From the NCBI GenBank assembly GCA_020831825.1, contig JAFIFW010000010.1, positions 177,243 through 241,242 of the forward strand: a stretch of DNA of 64,000 nt. Reading direction: 5' to 3'. Below the pieces are notes generated by a model. It was not told the DNA's origin, did not search any database, and was given only the letters and a program-made list of their open reading frames with translations. Below, piece by piece: positions 1-8,704 of this stretch (position 1 is its first letter; every line of letters starts with the position of its first letter). The stretch is from Methylophaga sp. Its GTDB lineage: Bacteria; Pseudomonadota; Gammaproteobacteria; Nitrosococcales; Methylophagaceae. Both the position numbers and the translations under genes were made by a program.

Positions 1-1630
1 TGCGAGCAAGCAATCCCGTTTGTCACCGATCTGGATCGTGCCTATCGTTGCCCTGTTTATCGGCTTGTGGCTGGTCTATGACAGTTATAGCCGAATCGGT
101 CCACGCATCACGCTGACCATGCCCAATGCAGAAGGCATTGAAGCGGGTAAAACCATGATCAAAACTCTGAATGTCGATATTGGGCAAGTGGAACAAGTCA
201 AACTGTCCGATGATTTGACGCATACCCTGATTATTGCCCGCATCAATCCCGATGCTGAAGCCATGCTGGTTGAAGACAGCCGCTTCTGGGTGGTGAAACC
301 AAGAATTGGCCGTGAAGGCATCAGCGGTCTGAGTACCGTGTTATCTGGTGCATACATCCAGTTGGCGCCCGGTCAATCTAGCGAACCGCAACGTGAATTT
401 GCGGTATTGGAGCAGCCTCCTTCATCACTGCTCTACGCTGACGGTGTTCGCATCACTCTGGAAAGCGATCTCGGCAAGGCGCTCAAACCGGGGGATCCCG
501 TCACCTACAAAAATCATGTGGTGGGCCGGGTTGAAAGCACTGAGTTTGTGCCAGAAATTCAAAGAATGCGTCATCAACTTATCATCGAAACGCCTTATGA
601 CACACTAGTGACAGAAAGCACCCGTTTCTGGTCAGCCACAGGTATTGATTTAAGACTGGATGCAGATGGCTTTAGAGTCAACGTCGCGGCATTGGAATCA
701 TTGCTAACTGGCGGCGTCACCTTTGGTTTGCTGGAAGGCTTTACGCCCGGTAAACCCGTTGATGCAAACAGCCTGTTTACACTCTATGCCAACGAAGAAT
801 CGGCAAGGCAAGGTGCCTACAACAAATATCTTGAATATGTATTGATGGTGGACGGCACGGTAAGAGGCCTCAGAAAAGGTGCGCCGGTTGAGTTTCGAGG
901 TCTACGTGTCGGTACGGTTCAGGCTGTGCCCTGGCGATTTATGTCCAGACAAAGTTTTGCAATCCCGGTGCTTATCCGCATCGAACCTCAACGCCTGCTG
1001 GCCGGAGATCCGGTTGACCTCAAGGAATGGTCAGAGCGCATCGAACGCATGACCCAGGCGGGTATGCGCGCCAGTCTTAAATCCGGCAATCTGCTGACCG
1101 GCGCGGTTTTTGTAGATTTAAGTTTCCAGCGTGATAGCACAGAACCTTACGAACCCTCCACATTTGAAGGTCGACCGGTATTGCCAACGGTGTCTACAGG
1201 ACTTGCTCAAATCGAGCAACAAGTTGCCGACTTGCTTGAAAAACTCAACAACCTGCAAGTTGAGCCATTGCTGAGCTCGGTAGACAACACCATGAGCAGC
1301 ACACAAGACATGCTCATTAATGTCGGAGAGCTCACGCAAAGCCTGCAATCACTGACCCGAAGTCTGGAGTCATTGCTGGAAGATCCGCAAACGCGCGAAA
1401 TTCCCCAAAACATCAACGACACTCTGAAAGAGCTGCAACAAATCATGCAGGGCCTGACACCAGACTCAGGGGTGTATCAGGAAATGACACGCACACTGCA
1501 ACGACTTGAAAAACTGATGCGTGATCTGCAACCTGTTGCCAGAACACTGGGTGAACAACCCAATGCCCTGATATTTGAACGCCGTATTGATGCTGACCCG
1601 CAGCCACGTGCACCGAGAAACCAGGAATAG
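1..1630 (+). CDS. pqiB: PqiB-like MCE-domain intermembrane transport protein, 5' partial
   Basis: The reading frame is open from base 2, so the gene starts before the window; an internal TTG at 20 is probably not the start. The protein has one N-terminal membrane helix within the first 30 residues, then three MCE repeats (about residues 30-125, 145-240 and 265-370 counted from base 20) and a helical C-terminal tail. Three MCE domains and about 540 residues match PqiB rather than the seven-domain YebT/LetB. PqiB-type proteins form periplasmic tubes thought to carry lipids between the inner and outer membranes. The pqiC lipoprotein follows after 4 bases, and the usual pqiA partner would lie upstream, outside the window. 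The family assignment is firm; the cargo is inference. Confidence 0.9.
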   Translation, partial: ASKQSRLSPIWIVPIVALFIGLWLVYDSYSRIGPRITLTMPNAEGIEAGKTMIKTLNVDIGQVEQVKLSDDLTHTLIIARINPDAEAMLVEDSRFWVVKPRIGREGISGLSTVLSGAYIQLAPGQSSEPQREFAVLEQPPSSLLYADGVRITLESDLGKALKPGDPVTYKNHVVGRVESTEFVPEIQRMRHQLIIETPYDTLVTESTRFWSATGIDLRLDADGFRVNVAALESLLTGGVTFGLLEGFTPGKPVDANSLFTLYANEESARQGAYNKYLEYVLMVDGTVRGLRKGAPVEFRGLRVGTVQAVPWRFMSRQSFAIPVLIRIEPQRLLAGDPVDLKEWSERIERMTQAGMRASLKSGNLLTGAVFVDLSFQRDSTEPYEPSTFEGRPVLPTVSTGLAQIEQQVADLLEKLNNLQVEPLLSSVDNTMSSTQDMLINVGELTQSLQSLTRSLESLLEDPQTREIPQNINDTLKELQQIMQGLTPDSGVYQEMTRTLQRLEKLMRDLQPVARTLGEQPNALIFERRIDADPQPRAPRNQE

Positions 1631-1634
1631 ATCA

Positions 1635-2222
1635 ATGTCCATTAAACACTTGCCACTATTACCGTTATTGCTTCTACTGACCGCCTGTGTCGGTAAACCG
1701 ATAGCGGTTGAACGCTATACCCTGCCCGATGCCAACCAAATCGCAGGCAGTGACCGTTTACATCAACACAAGCTAATGATAAATAACGTGCAACTGGCAG
1801 ATTATCTGGATGGCGAAGGCATCGTGCTGCAACTGGATGACATTCGTATTCATCAAGCCAGAGAACATCTCTGGGCAGAAGCGCCCGGCCAACAAATTCA
1901 ACGCGGGCTGCGTCACCGGCTGGCCGTGCTGCTTTCAGATACCCAAGTCTCCACCGGCAACCGGATATCTGACAGCAATACCATGATGCTGGCCGTTGAA
2001 TTCGAGCGTTTTCAGGGGCATTTTGACGGTATCGCTGTCAGCAGCGGCCATTGGCAACTGCTCAATCAACAAGGAGAAATTCTGGCGACAGAAGCATTCC
2101 AGTTGAGCTCAGTACTTGATGGTGATGGCTACCCACAACTGGTCAGAGCTCTGGGCCGAAATCTCGACGCCCTGGCCGAGCAAATCGCCAGCACCGTGAA
2201 GATGATAAAGGCTAGGGATTAA
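1635..2222 (+). CDS. pqiC: PqiC-like outer-membrane lipoprotein (DUF330 / ABC auxiliary component)
   Basis: The 195-residue protein begins with a lipoprotein signal peptide whose lipobox LLTAC puts the lipidated cysteine near residue 18. I chose the ATG at 1635, four bases after the pqiB stop, because the signal peptide begins there; the longer frame back to 1575 runs inside pqiB. The rest of the sequence, with the pattern ERYTLP after the cysteine, resembles the PF03886 family that partners MCE proteins at the outer membrane. Position directly behind pqiB supports a role as the outer-membrane end of the PqiABC lipid path. Confidence 0.85.
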   Translation: MSIKHLPLLPLLLLLTACVGKPIAVERYTLPDANQIAGSDRLHQHKLMINNVQLADYLDGEGIVLQLDDIRIHQAREHLWAEAPGQQIQRGLRHRLAVLLSDTQVSTGNRISDSNTMMLAVEFERFQGHFDGIAVSSGHWQLLNQQGEILATEAFQLSSVLDGDGYPQLVRALGRNLDALAEQIASTVKMIKARD

Positions 2223-2335
2223 CTGATAAATGGTTTCTGGAAGATTTGGCGGCAATGTAAAAACTCAAGTGTCAGCTATTTTTACCCTGTCCCCTAATCA
2301 TGTGTGATTTACCTGTCATATAACGAGGTTAAAAA

Positions 2336-2797
2336 ATGAAGAATTTCGTTTTCCCATTGCTGCTAATGATCATTTCTCTGCTCTCCCCCTCGCTGTATGC
2401 TCAAAACTTATCGGATCAACTCGAGGCATTAGAAGCCTCCATCAGAGAAGCCAGAGCAATGGGATTTGATCAAGCCACCATTGACCAAATGCAAACAATG
2501 CTAGAGGCCGCAAAGGCTGAACAATCCAATCGCGGCATGAACGGACAGGAATCAAACATGGGAGCGAATCATTTTGATGAACTCAATGCCAGAAGCTACA
2601 GCGACTGTGATCAATTCAGCGACAATATCGCCTTTAGTTACTGCCAGGCAGCAGCGCATTACTTTTTAATGTATGTCGAAACCTACTCGCAAGAAGGGGA
2701 TACTGAAGCCGCCAATCAGATCTATGCTGGCCATGTAGAAGCCGTTGAGAACCTGATTCAATATGTCGATAACTTTATGACGGCGCCAAGGCAGTAA
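2336..2797 (+). CDS. Small secreted protein of unknown function
   Basis: The 153-residue protein has a clear Sec signal peptide (hydrophobic residues 4-18, likely cleavage after SLYA near 22). A short helical region rich in Glu, Ala and Gln follows, then a C-terminal half with two cysteines (YSDCDQF and SYCQAA) that could form a disulfide in the periplasm. A purine-rich site, AACGAGG, lies eight bases before the ATG. I do not recognise the family. It is separated from pqiC by 113 bases, and the tail-to-tail neighbour is the VPLPA-CTERM gene on the other strand. Confidence 0.65.
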   Translation: MKNFVFPLLLMIISLLSPSLYAQNLSDQLEALEASIREARAMGFDQATIDQMQTMLEAAKAEQSNRGMNGQESNMGANHFDELNARSYSDCDQFSDNIAFSYCQAAAHYFLMYVETYSQEGDTEAANQIYAGHVEAVENLIQYVDNFMTAPRQ

Positions 2798-2839
2798 ACC
2801 AATCAAGTTTTACCCTATTAATTACGCCCCATAAAAATA

Positions 2840-2886
2840 AGGCCAGTCAACTTGATAGCTTCTATTTACTATCAGTTGACTGGCCT
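2840..2886. terminator. Long hairpin between convergent genes, likely bidirectional terminator
   Basis: Bases 2840-2858 and 2869-2886 form an 18-bp stem with a single bulged T and a 10-base loop. T-rich runs follow on both sides (GATGTTTT rightward; TTATTTTTAT when read leftward). It sits between convergent genes ending at 2797 and 2945, so it could stop transcription from both. The left arm contains CAACTTGAT, which is also part of the repeat described at 28456-30394; this may be chance. Confidence 0.6.
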
Positions 2887-2944
2887 GATGTTTTGTCTGA
2901 ATTTTATGAGTTGTCGAACAAAAATCCGAGTTGAATCCTTCAAC

Positions 2945-3610
2945 TTAAACAGTTTGCGAATCTTGATTACTCAACCGACGACGGACCAAACCAAACATCC
3001 CCAAGCCCGACAGCAACAGCCATCCAGCGGCTGGCAATGGTATCTCAGACAAGTCTGCAGGTTTGACACTGTAGTGAATATTGTCAATGCCAACATCCCA
3101 TGAATCAGGACCCAGGTTAATTTGAATTCCCGCGAGTGAGGTCCACATCAAGCTTTGAAGTGTTGTCACCATCCCTGTTGGTAATGGACTAAAGCTCTGA
3201 GTGAACAAGACTGAATTGGTCGCAATATCGATAACTTCAACGAAGGTATCTCTCGATCTGTTTGCATACGGGGCGATATCAAAGCTTGTCACACTCACTT
3301 CATAACCCGCTTCGGGTTTAAAGAGAATCGATAAACCGCCACCACCATTGGTCCCATACGCAACACCTGTAAGCGTTTCGTAACCGGTCCCCCACCAAAA
3401 CAAATTCTGCTCGGCTGGTGTATTACGGTTGGCGTCATAAATCACATCTAACTGACCAGCGATGTCGCCGTAGTCCTGGCTGATTGTGGAACCGTTACCA
3501 CACACACCCGTAGCAGTAGTACAAATATCTCCCGAGAAATCAAGAATATAGGCCGCGCTTACAGCAGGCGATGCCAACACAAATAAAAGCGTTCCAATAA
3601 ATTTCTTCAC
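2945..3610 (-). CDS. VPLPA-CTERM sorted surface/exported protein
   Basis: The 221-residue protein starts at a GTG (3610) with GGGAG about nine bases before it. It has an N-terminal Sec signal peptide (about residues 1-19) and a C-terminal sorting module: IPLPAAGW at about residue 190, a hydrophobic helix, and the basic RRR cluster near the end. That tripartite end is the VPLPA-type variant of PEP-CTERM, processed by an exosortase in EPS-producing Gram-negative bacteria. The central domain is beta-rich with two cysteines near each other (ICTTATGVC) and no recognised enzymatic motif. The exosortase itself is not in the window. Function is unknown. Confidence 0.8.
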   Translation of the reverse strand: MKKFIGTLLFVLASPAVSAAYILDFSGDICTTATGVCGNGSTISQDYGDIAGQLDVIYDANRNTPAEQNLFWWGTGYETLTGVAYGTNGGGGLSILFKPEAGYEVSVTSFDIAPYANRSRDTFVEVIDIATNSVLFTQSFSPLPTGMVTTLQSLMWTSLAGIQINLGPDSWDVGIDNIHYSVKPADLSEIPLPAAGWLLLSGLGMFGLVRRRLSNQDSQTV

Positions 3611-3967
3611 AACAAAATCTCCCTATCACTTGTTAGGTTTTGGAGTACCCTAATCAATGAGGTTGTGACTTCCAACTGTGGTAGCCGACTTGATAAAAGC
3701 ACATTTTGTGAACTGGATCAACTTTTCAGGACATTTAGCTTGACAGACTAACAGGTTCGGTATTCAAGCACTCTTAAAAAAATTAAATATAGCCGTCGAA
3801 TACTCTAATTCAGATGAAATTACCGGCGAATTTTCTGGCAAAGAAAATGCTGTGCAATTCTTTTAGAGCGTCACCAAGGTATGACAAAGCGCTGCTGTCG
3901 GACAAATTTTCCGCTGCGCTCCATTTTGCCGCAGAGCGTGACGTGACACCCAAAAAGAAACCAAATC
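3611..3967. other. 357-base gene-free stretch
   Basis: No credible coding region lies here. The left part carries the upstream region of the GTG-started VPLPA-CTERM gene and is AT-rich. The right part holds the attC-like folded element at 3879-3947. Nothing else in it is recognisable. Confidence 0.5.
3879..3947 (+). repeat. attC-like integron recombination site (candidate)
   Basis: The stretch begins TATGACAAAGCGCTGC and ends GCAGAGCGTGACGTGAC. The two ends can pair imperfectly (GCGCTGC with GCAGAGCG, CGGACAAA with TTTTGCCG) with unpaired single bases, as in attC sites. The central CCGCTGCGCTCC block also resembles chromosomal integron cassette sites as I remember them. The outer R boxes are degenerate (TATGAC rather than YYYAAC), so it may no longer be active. 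A small gene starts 20 bases downstream, which is the usual cassette spacing. No integrase gene is in the window. Confidence 0.35.
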
Positions 3968-4201
3968 ATGAACACTCAGTCGCGAAGTAATGAAGTTGAC
4001 ATTATCAATGACCTGAATTTGCCCTCTGCTCGCCGCGTTAACCTGGAACAGAAGCGAATCAATGTTGATTTTCAAGCTTGGGTTGTCAAGTCATTGAACC
4101 GTGGGGCTGCGCGCATTGGCGTTACGTGTCAATCGATCATCAAGGTGTGGTTGGTAGAGCGTCTTCAGACAGAAGCTGCCAACAAGCCACTTATATGGTG
4201 A
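3968..4201 (+). CDS. Orphan BrnA/CopG-type antitoxin (ribbon-helix-helix)
   Basis: The 77-residue protein contains the BrnA-type core: RVNLEQKR, then INVDF (the strand of a ribbon-helix-helix), then a helix-turn-helix like stretch ending GVTCQSIIKVWLVERL. In BrnTA systems the toxin gene normally lies directly upstream, but no BrnT-like frame exists between 3611 and 3967. The cysteine in GVTCQS, where Arg is usual, and other substitutions suggest drift. It may be a solitary antitoxin or a decayed cassette gene, given the attC-like site 20 bases upstream and the degenerate repeat downstream. Confidence 0.6.
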   Translation: MNTQSRSNEVDIINDLNLPSARRVNLEQKRINVDFQAWVVKSLNRGAARIGVTCQSIIKVWLVERLQTEAANKPLIW

Positions 4202-4265
4202 CGCAGCAAGCGGTGCTTAATGAGGCCAAAGACCTAGCTTACATAAAAGCTATGCGTCTTGGGAC

Positions 4266-4290
4266 AATCAAGGGCTCGGCAACTTGATTA
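4266..4290. repeat. Degenerate copy of the RAYT-linked repeat
   Basis: The bases read ATCAAGGG, then CTCGGC, then AACTTGAT. Allowing a few substitutions and one missing base, this matches the repeat bounding the RAYT gene (ATCAAGGGG-TCAGCC-AACTTGAT). Its ends can pair (ATCAAG with CTTGAT). It lies 65 bases downstream of the orphan antitoxin and 24 kb from the other copies. Confidence 0.5.
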
Positions 4291-4323
4291 TTTACCCTTG
4301 GGCTTTAGCACCTATGTCTGGGG

Positions 4324-6336
4324 TTATTTTAGCATCGAGCGAATATTGGATAAGTGGGCCTTGCCGCGCTCCTTGCGCTCCGCCGGATCCACCTGTGTTT
4401 TTTCGTTCATCCAGATAAGATCTTCGGCTGGCAGCTCGCGCAGAAAGCGGCTTTCTTCACAATCCATGCGCTCACCATAGCGTTTGCGACTGTTGGCCAT
4501 GGTAATCACCAGACTGCGTTGCGCTCGGGTGATGCCAACATAGGTCAGACGCCGCTCTTCTTCAATAGAGTCAATTTCAATGCTGTTGCGGTGCGGCAGG
4601 ATTTCTTCTTCCATGCCGATCATAAATACATGAGGAAATTCTAATCCTTTGGCAGCGTGCAGTGTCATCAGATGCACGGCATCGGCTTCATTCTCATCTT
4701 CCTGCCGATCCAGAATATCCATCAAGGTCAGACGAGCAGCGATATCACCGATACTTTTTTCTTCGGTGTCCTGATCAATCAGGCGCTCGATCCAGTTAAT
4801 CAGCTCGATGACGTTTTCCATGCGTCGTTCGGCTTTATTGGGATCACCACTGGTTTCCTCCAACCAGCCGCGATAGTCGATTTCCTCGACCATGTCCTTG
4901 ATAGCTTCCGGCAGGTTACCGCGTGCCGCCCGGTCAGCGATATCGACCAGCCAGCGACTGAACACATCAAGGTTTTGCGTCGCCTTGGTTGGTAATTGTT
5001 CCGCCAGTCCCATTTCAAAGCAGGCACCAAACAGACTGGTATTGCGCTTGGCGGCATACTCACCCAAAGCCTGCAACGTCGATGCACCTATGCCGCGCCG
5101 TGGTGTATTGATGACCCGCAGAAACGCATTGTCATCATCCTGATTAGCCAGCAAACGCAGGTAGGCCATAATGTCTTTGACTTCGACTCGCGAGAAAAAT
5201 GAGGTACCGCCGGTCAGAAAATACGGCACATTGTGTTCACGTAATACTTTCTCAATCGGTCGTGACTGATGATTACTGCGATATAGAATGGCGTAATCCT
5301 TGAAGCTCGCCTGATGTTTGAGCTTGTGATACAGCAGTTCGGAGACAACCTTTTCGGCTTCATGCTCATCATCACGACAGCCGATGACGCGGATCGGATC
5401 GCCCTCGCCCATGGCACTCCATAGCTGCTTTTCAAATACATGCGGATTATGGCTTATCAGCTTGTTGGCAACTCGCAGAATGCGACTCATCGAGCGGTAA
5501 TTCTGCTCCAGCTTGATCAGTTTGATACGTGGAAAATCGGTATTGAGTTGCGCCAGATTTTCTGGTCGAGCGCCACGCCAGGAATACACTGATTGATCAT
5601 CATCCCCCACCACGGTGAGTTTTTCGCGTATGCCGACCAATTGCTTGACCAGTTCATACTGGCAGCCGTTGGTGTCCTGATATTCATCGACCAACAGATA
5701 GTGAATCTTGGCCTGCCATTTCTGCAACACCTCACGGTGTTCACGAAACATCAGCACTGGCTGCAAAATCAGATCATCAAAATCGACAGCATTATAGGCT
5801 TTTAACGCTTGCACATAACGTGGGTAAATCTTTGCGGCAAATTGTTGTTGGGCGCCATCAGCTATCTGCTCTGCCTGAGCAGGCAGCACCAGTTGGTTTT
5901 TCCAATCTGAGATTTGGGTTTGTACCTGCTGGGCATGGTCACTGTCGGCAGCAAAATCACGGCCCATCAAATCCCTGAGTACTGCCAAAGTGTCTTGAGC
6001 ATCAAAAATCGAAAAGCCATTGCGATAGCCCAGCGCCTTACCGTCACGACGCAGAATATTCAGCCCCAGTGTGTGAAACGTGGACACCATCAGACCACGA
6101 GTAGAACTGCGTTTGTTGGCCATCAGCTCAGCCACACGGCTTTTCATTTCCCGCGCCGCTTTATTGGTGAAGGTGACCGCTGCAATATGGCTGGCCTTGA
6201 TATCACACTGTTCAATCAGATAAGCGATTTTGCGGGTAATCACTCGTGTCTTGCCACTACCGGCACCGGCCAACACTAATAAAGGTCCGTCGATGTAACG
6301 TACAGCTTCCCGCTGTTGCGGATTCAGATCATTCAC
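4324..6336 (-). CDS. rep: ATP-dependent DNA helicase Rep
   Basis: The 670-residue protein is a superfamily 1A 3'-5' helicase, the usual Rep length. It shows Walker A AGAGSGKT at residues 23-30, motif Ia FTNKAAREMK, STFHTLGL, the DEYQDT Walker B motif near residue 218, GDDDQSVYSWRGA, LEQNYRS, and late motifs VHLMTLHAAKGLEFPHVF and RRLTYVGITRAQ. It resembles Rep more than UvrD throughout, including the C-terminal EERMxxG-like segment (AERKERGKAHLSNIRSML). Rep supports replication-fork progress through protein-bound DNA. comM lies just upstream on the same strand, ending seven bases before the rep start, so the two are probably cotranscribed. Confidence 0.95.
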   Translation of the reverse strand: MNDLNPQQREAVRYIDGPLLVLAGAGSGKTRVITRKIAYLIEQCDIKASHIAAVTFTNKAAREMKSRVAELMANKRSSTRGLMVSTFHTLGLNILRRDGKALGYRNGFSIFDAQDTLAVLRDLMGRDFAADSDHAQQVQTQISDWKNQLVLPAQAEQIADGAQQQFAAKIYPRYVQALKAYNAVDFDDLILQPVLMFREHREVLQKWQAKIHYLLVDEYQDTNGCQYELVKQLVGIREKLTVVGDDDQSVYSWRGARPENLAQLNTDFPRIKLIKLEQNYRSMSRILRVANKLISHNPHVFEKQLWSAMGEGDPIRVIGCRDDEHEAEKVVSELLYHKLKHQASFKDYAILYRSNHQSRPIEKVLREHNVPYFLTGGTSFFSRVEVKDIMAYLRLLANQDDDNAFLRVINTPRRGIGASTLQALGEYAAKRNTSLFGACFEMGLAEQLPTKATQNLDVFSRWLVDIADRAARGNLPEAIKDMVEEIDYRGWLEETSGDPNKAERRMENVIELINWIERLIDQDTEEKSIGDIAARLTLMDILDRQEDENEADAVHLMTLHAAKGLEFPHVFMIGMEEEILPHRNSIEIDSIEEERRLTYVGITRAQRSLVITMANSRKRYGERMDCEESRFLRELPAEDLIWMNEKTQVDPAERKERGKAHLSNIRSMLK

Positions 6337-6342
6337 AAATAC

Positions 6343-7845
6343 TTACAAACTCGTGTCGAGACGGCGATAGCCAATCGCCTCGGAAAGATGGCTGGTCTGG
6401 ATAGATTCACTGTCTGACAAATCGGCAATGGTACGCGCCACGCGGAGAATCCGGTGATAGGCACGTGCTGACAAACCCAGCTTGTTGATCGCCTGTTCCA
6501 GCAAATGAAAGTTCTGATCGGACAAGGCGCACACGCTCTCCAGTTCTCTGTGTTCCAAATTGACATTGGGCTTGCCACTGCGCTGCAGTTGCCTGTCTCG
6601 GGCTTTGATCACCCGCTGTCTGACTACCGCACTGGACTCAGGTAATGGCTCATCAGCACTGGGCCGCAACAGTTTTTTATCCACCGCAGGGACTTCCATT
6701 AGCAAATCAATTCTATCCAGCAACGGGCCGGAGATTTTAGCACGGTATCGACGTATCTGATCGGCTGTGCAATGACACCGAGCCTGCCCCAAATAACCGC
6801 AAGGGCAAGGGTTCATGGCAGCAACCAATTGAAAACGTGATGGAAATTCTGCCTGCTGTGCGGCGCGAGACACCATGATTCGGCCCGACTCGATTGGCTC
6901 ACGCAATACCTCAAGCACTTTTCGATCAAATTCCGGCAACTCGTCCAGAAACAACACGCCATTGTGTGCCAGAGAGATTTCACCCGGTTTGGGCTGACTG
7001 CCGCCACCGACCAAAGCCACAGCAGAAGTCGTGTGATGTGGTGATCTGAACGGTCTTTGCCGCCAGGTCTCCACACTAAAACCCTGACTGGAAATTGAAT
7101 GCAAGGTCGCCGTTTCAATGGCTTCCAGTTCGCTCATCGGCGGCAATATGCCCGGCAATCGGCTGGCCAACATGGTTTTCCCGGTGCCCGGTGGCCCGGA
7201 AAACAACAGGCTATGACCACCAGCAGCGGCGATTTCCAGTGCTCTGCGAGCACTTGCCTGACCTCGAACATCACTTAAATCAGGATACCGGGGTGTCAGA
7301 TCCTGCAACTGCGGTTCAAGCAAAACCAGACGTTGCTGCTGATGCAGATGGGCACACACCTCAAGCAAATGCCGGGCAGCATAGCTCTCACCTTGTTCAC
7401 ACAATGCGGATTCCTTGGCATTGTCTTGCGGCACCAATAACTGCCGCTGAGCTTCGGCGCAGGCTAATACGGATGGCAATACGCCACGTACCGGCCTGAG
7501 TTCACCACCCAGTCCGAGTTCGCCAATAAACTCCATATTACTCAAAGATTCGGTTGGAATTTGCCCGGAAGCTGCCAATATTCCGAGTGCAATCGGCAAA
7601 TCAAAACGACCGCCCTCTTTTGGTAAGTCGGCCGGGGCCAGATTAATGGTGATGCGCTGCTGTGGAAACTGGAAACGGGCGTTGATAATGGCAGAGCGAA
7701 CCCGATCCTTGCTCTCCTTGACCGCTGTTTCCGCCATGCCGACGATAGATAGACTGGGCAGACCATTGGATAAATGTACTTCGACCGTGACTGGCTGCGC
7801 ATGAATACCGGTCAGTGCCCGGCTGTGAACCTTTGCAATACTCAT
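6343..7845 (-). CDS. comM: ComM/YifB family AAA+ ATPase (Mg-chelatase-like)
   Basis: The 500-residue protein has the N-terminal ChlI domain (about residues 20-140), Walker A GPPGTGKT at 217-224, the block RPFRSPHHTTS, Walker B VLFLDELPEF, sensor AAMNPCPCGYLG with Cys-rich CHCT, and a C-terminal Mg-chelatase lid domain. In naturally transformable bacteria ComM is a branch-migration helicase that aids integration of homologous DNA. The ATG at 7845 is chosen because GGAAAGGAAG precedes it and family members begin there; the frame extends eight codons further to 7869 without ribosome-binding support. rep follows seven bases after the stop. Confidence 0.93.
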   Translation of the reverse strand: MSIAKVHSRALTGIHAQPVTVEVHLSNGLPSLSIVGMAETAVKESKDRVRSAIINARFQFPQQRITINLAPADLPKEGGRFDLPIALGILAASGQIPTESLSNMEFIGELGLGGELRPVRGVLPSVLACAEAQRQLLVPQDNAKESALCEQGESYAARHLLEVCAHLHQQQRLVLLEPQLQDLTPRYPDLSDVRGQASARRALEIAAAGGHSLLFSGPPGTGKTMLASRLPGILPPMSELEAIETATLHSISSQGFSVETWRQRPFRSPHHTTSAVALVGGGSQPKPGEISLAHNGVLFLDELPEFDRKVLEVLREPIESGRIMVSRAAQQAEFPSRFQLVAAMNPCPCGYLGQARCHCTADQIRRYRAKISGPLLDRIDLLMEVPAVDKKLLRPSADEPLPESSAVVRQRVIKARDRQLQRSGKPNVNLEHRELESVCALSDQNFHLLEQAINKLGLSARAYHRILRVARTIADLSDSESIQTSHLSEAIGYRRLDTSL

Positions 7846-7929
7846 CTTCCTTTCCCTGGAATTTAGCACTTATCAAGTCAAGCATACCCGGCATTATAGG
7901 TTTGTCCAGCCAGCCTGAAAGTGAGACAT

Positions 7930-7966
7930 AAAAAACCGTAAACGCCCAAGCTCTGACGGTTTTTTT
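7930..7966. terminator. Rho-independent terminator between ppnP and comM
   Basis: AAAAAACCGT (7930-7939) pairs with ACGGTTTTTT (7957-7966) around a 17-base loop. Both flanks are A/T homopolymers, so it can work in either direction. It lies downstream of ppnP (stop at 7983) and upstream of comM, both on the minus strand. Confidence 0.75.
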
Positions 7967-7982
7967 GATGCTTTAGCAGTTA

Positions 7983-8297
7983 TCAGTCGAGATAGCTGCA
8001 GCAGTAATCCACCAGTTGACTGATTTTCAGGTCAAATGAGGCATTGGCTGGTACGTTGAAAGACTGACCCGCTTCAATGTGGTGCCACTCTGTTTCATCT
8101 TTGAGTCGGTAATCCAGGGTGCCAGCCATGATTTCCATCAATTCGGCTTTTTCGGTGCCAAAGGTGTAATCGCCCGGCATCATGATGCCAAGTGTTTTAT
8201 AGCTGCCATCGGCAAAAGTAACTTTACGACTGGTGACTTTGCCGTCGAAGTAGACATTGGCTTCACGGGTCACCGTGACATTTTCAAATACAGACAT
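7983..8297 (-). CDS. ppnP: Pyrimidine/purine nucleoside phosphorylase PpnP (YaiE family)
   Basis: The 104-residue protein is a single small cupin. Characteristic segments are the N-terminal MSVFENVTVTREANVYFDG, LGIMMPGDYTFGTEKAELMEI and WHHIEAGQSFNVPANASFDL. E. coli PpnP (YaiE, 94 residues) has broad nucleoside phosphorylase activity, releasing free bases and ribose 1-phosphate. The gene is nine bases downstream of ubiK on the same strand and is followed by a terminator at 7930-7966, so it may share ubiK's transcript. The assignment rests on whole-length resemblance. Confidence 0.88.
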   Translation of the reverse strand: MSVFENVTVTREANVYFDGKVTSRKVTFADGSYKTLGIMMPGDYTFGTEKAELMEIMAGTLDYRLKDETEWHHIEAGQSFNVPANASFDLKISQLVDYCCSYLD

Positions 8298-8306
8298 AAG
8301 GCTCTC

Positions 8307-8558
8307 TTATTCAGGTTTGTGGGCTTGTTCGAGTTCAGCAACACGCTTTTCCAGCGCTTCCAGCTTTTCGCGGGTGCGCAATAATACCTGAGTTTGCACC
8401 TCAAATTCTTCACGTGTCACCAGATCCAGCTTGTTGAAAGTGCTACTCAGGGCCGAGCGAAGATTTTTCTGCGCATCATCACGCATCTGTAACAAACCCG
8501 GTGGCAAGGCTTTGGTGAATGTGTCGATGATTTCGTCAAACTTTTTCGGGTCGATCAT
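8307..8558 (-). CDS. ubiK: Ubiquinone biosynthesis accessory factor UbiK (BMFP domain)
   Basis: The 83-residue protein has an amphipathic N-terminal half starting MIDPKKFDEIIDTFTKALPPGL and a C-terminal coiled coil (about residues 45-83, REEFEVQTQVLLRTREKLEALEKRVAELE). This is the BMFP/YqiC family; UbiK binds UbiJ and helps aerobic ubiquinone assembly. It is divergent from zapG (8705). Confidence 0.88.
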   Translation of the reverse strand: MIDPKKFDEIIDTFTKALPPGLLQMRDDAQKNLRSALSSTFNKLDLVTREEFEVQTQVLLRTREKLEALEKRVAELEQAHKPE

Positions 8559-8704
8559 GGTCTTTCCTCTGATACCTGTTTCTGATGAAGTTTATTCTAC
8601 GGCAATCATCGCGACTGTGAATGCTGTTTGAACTCAGGGTCTGTTTGCGATGGTTTCGCTTGCACGTTATGCTTTGTCAGGTAAAACTTTTTTCGAGGTC
8701 TCTC

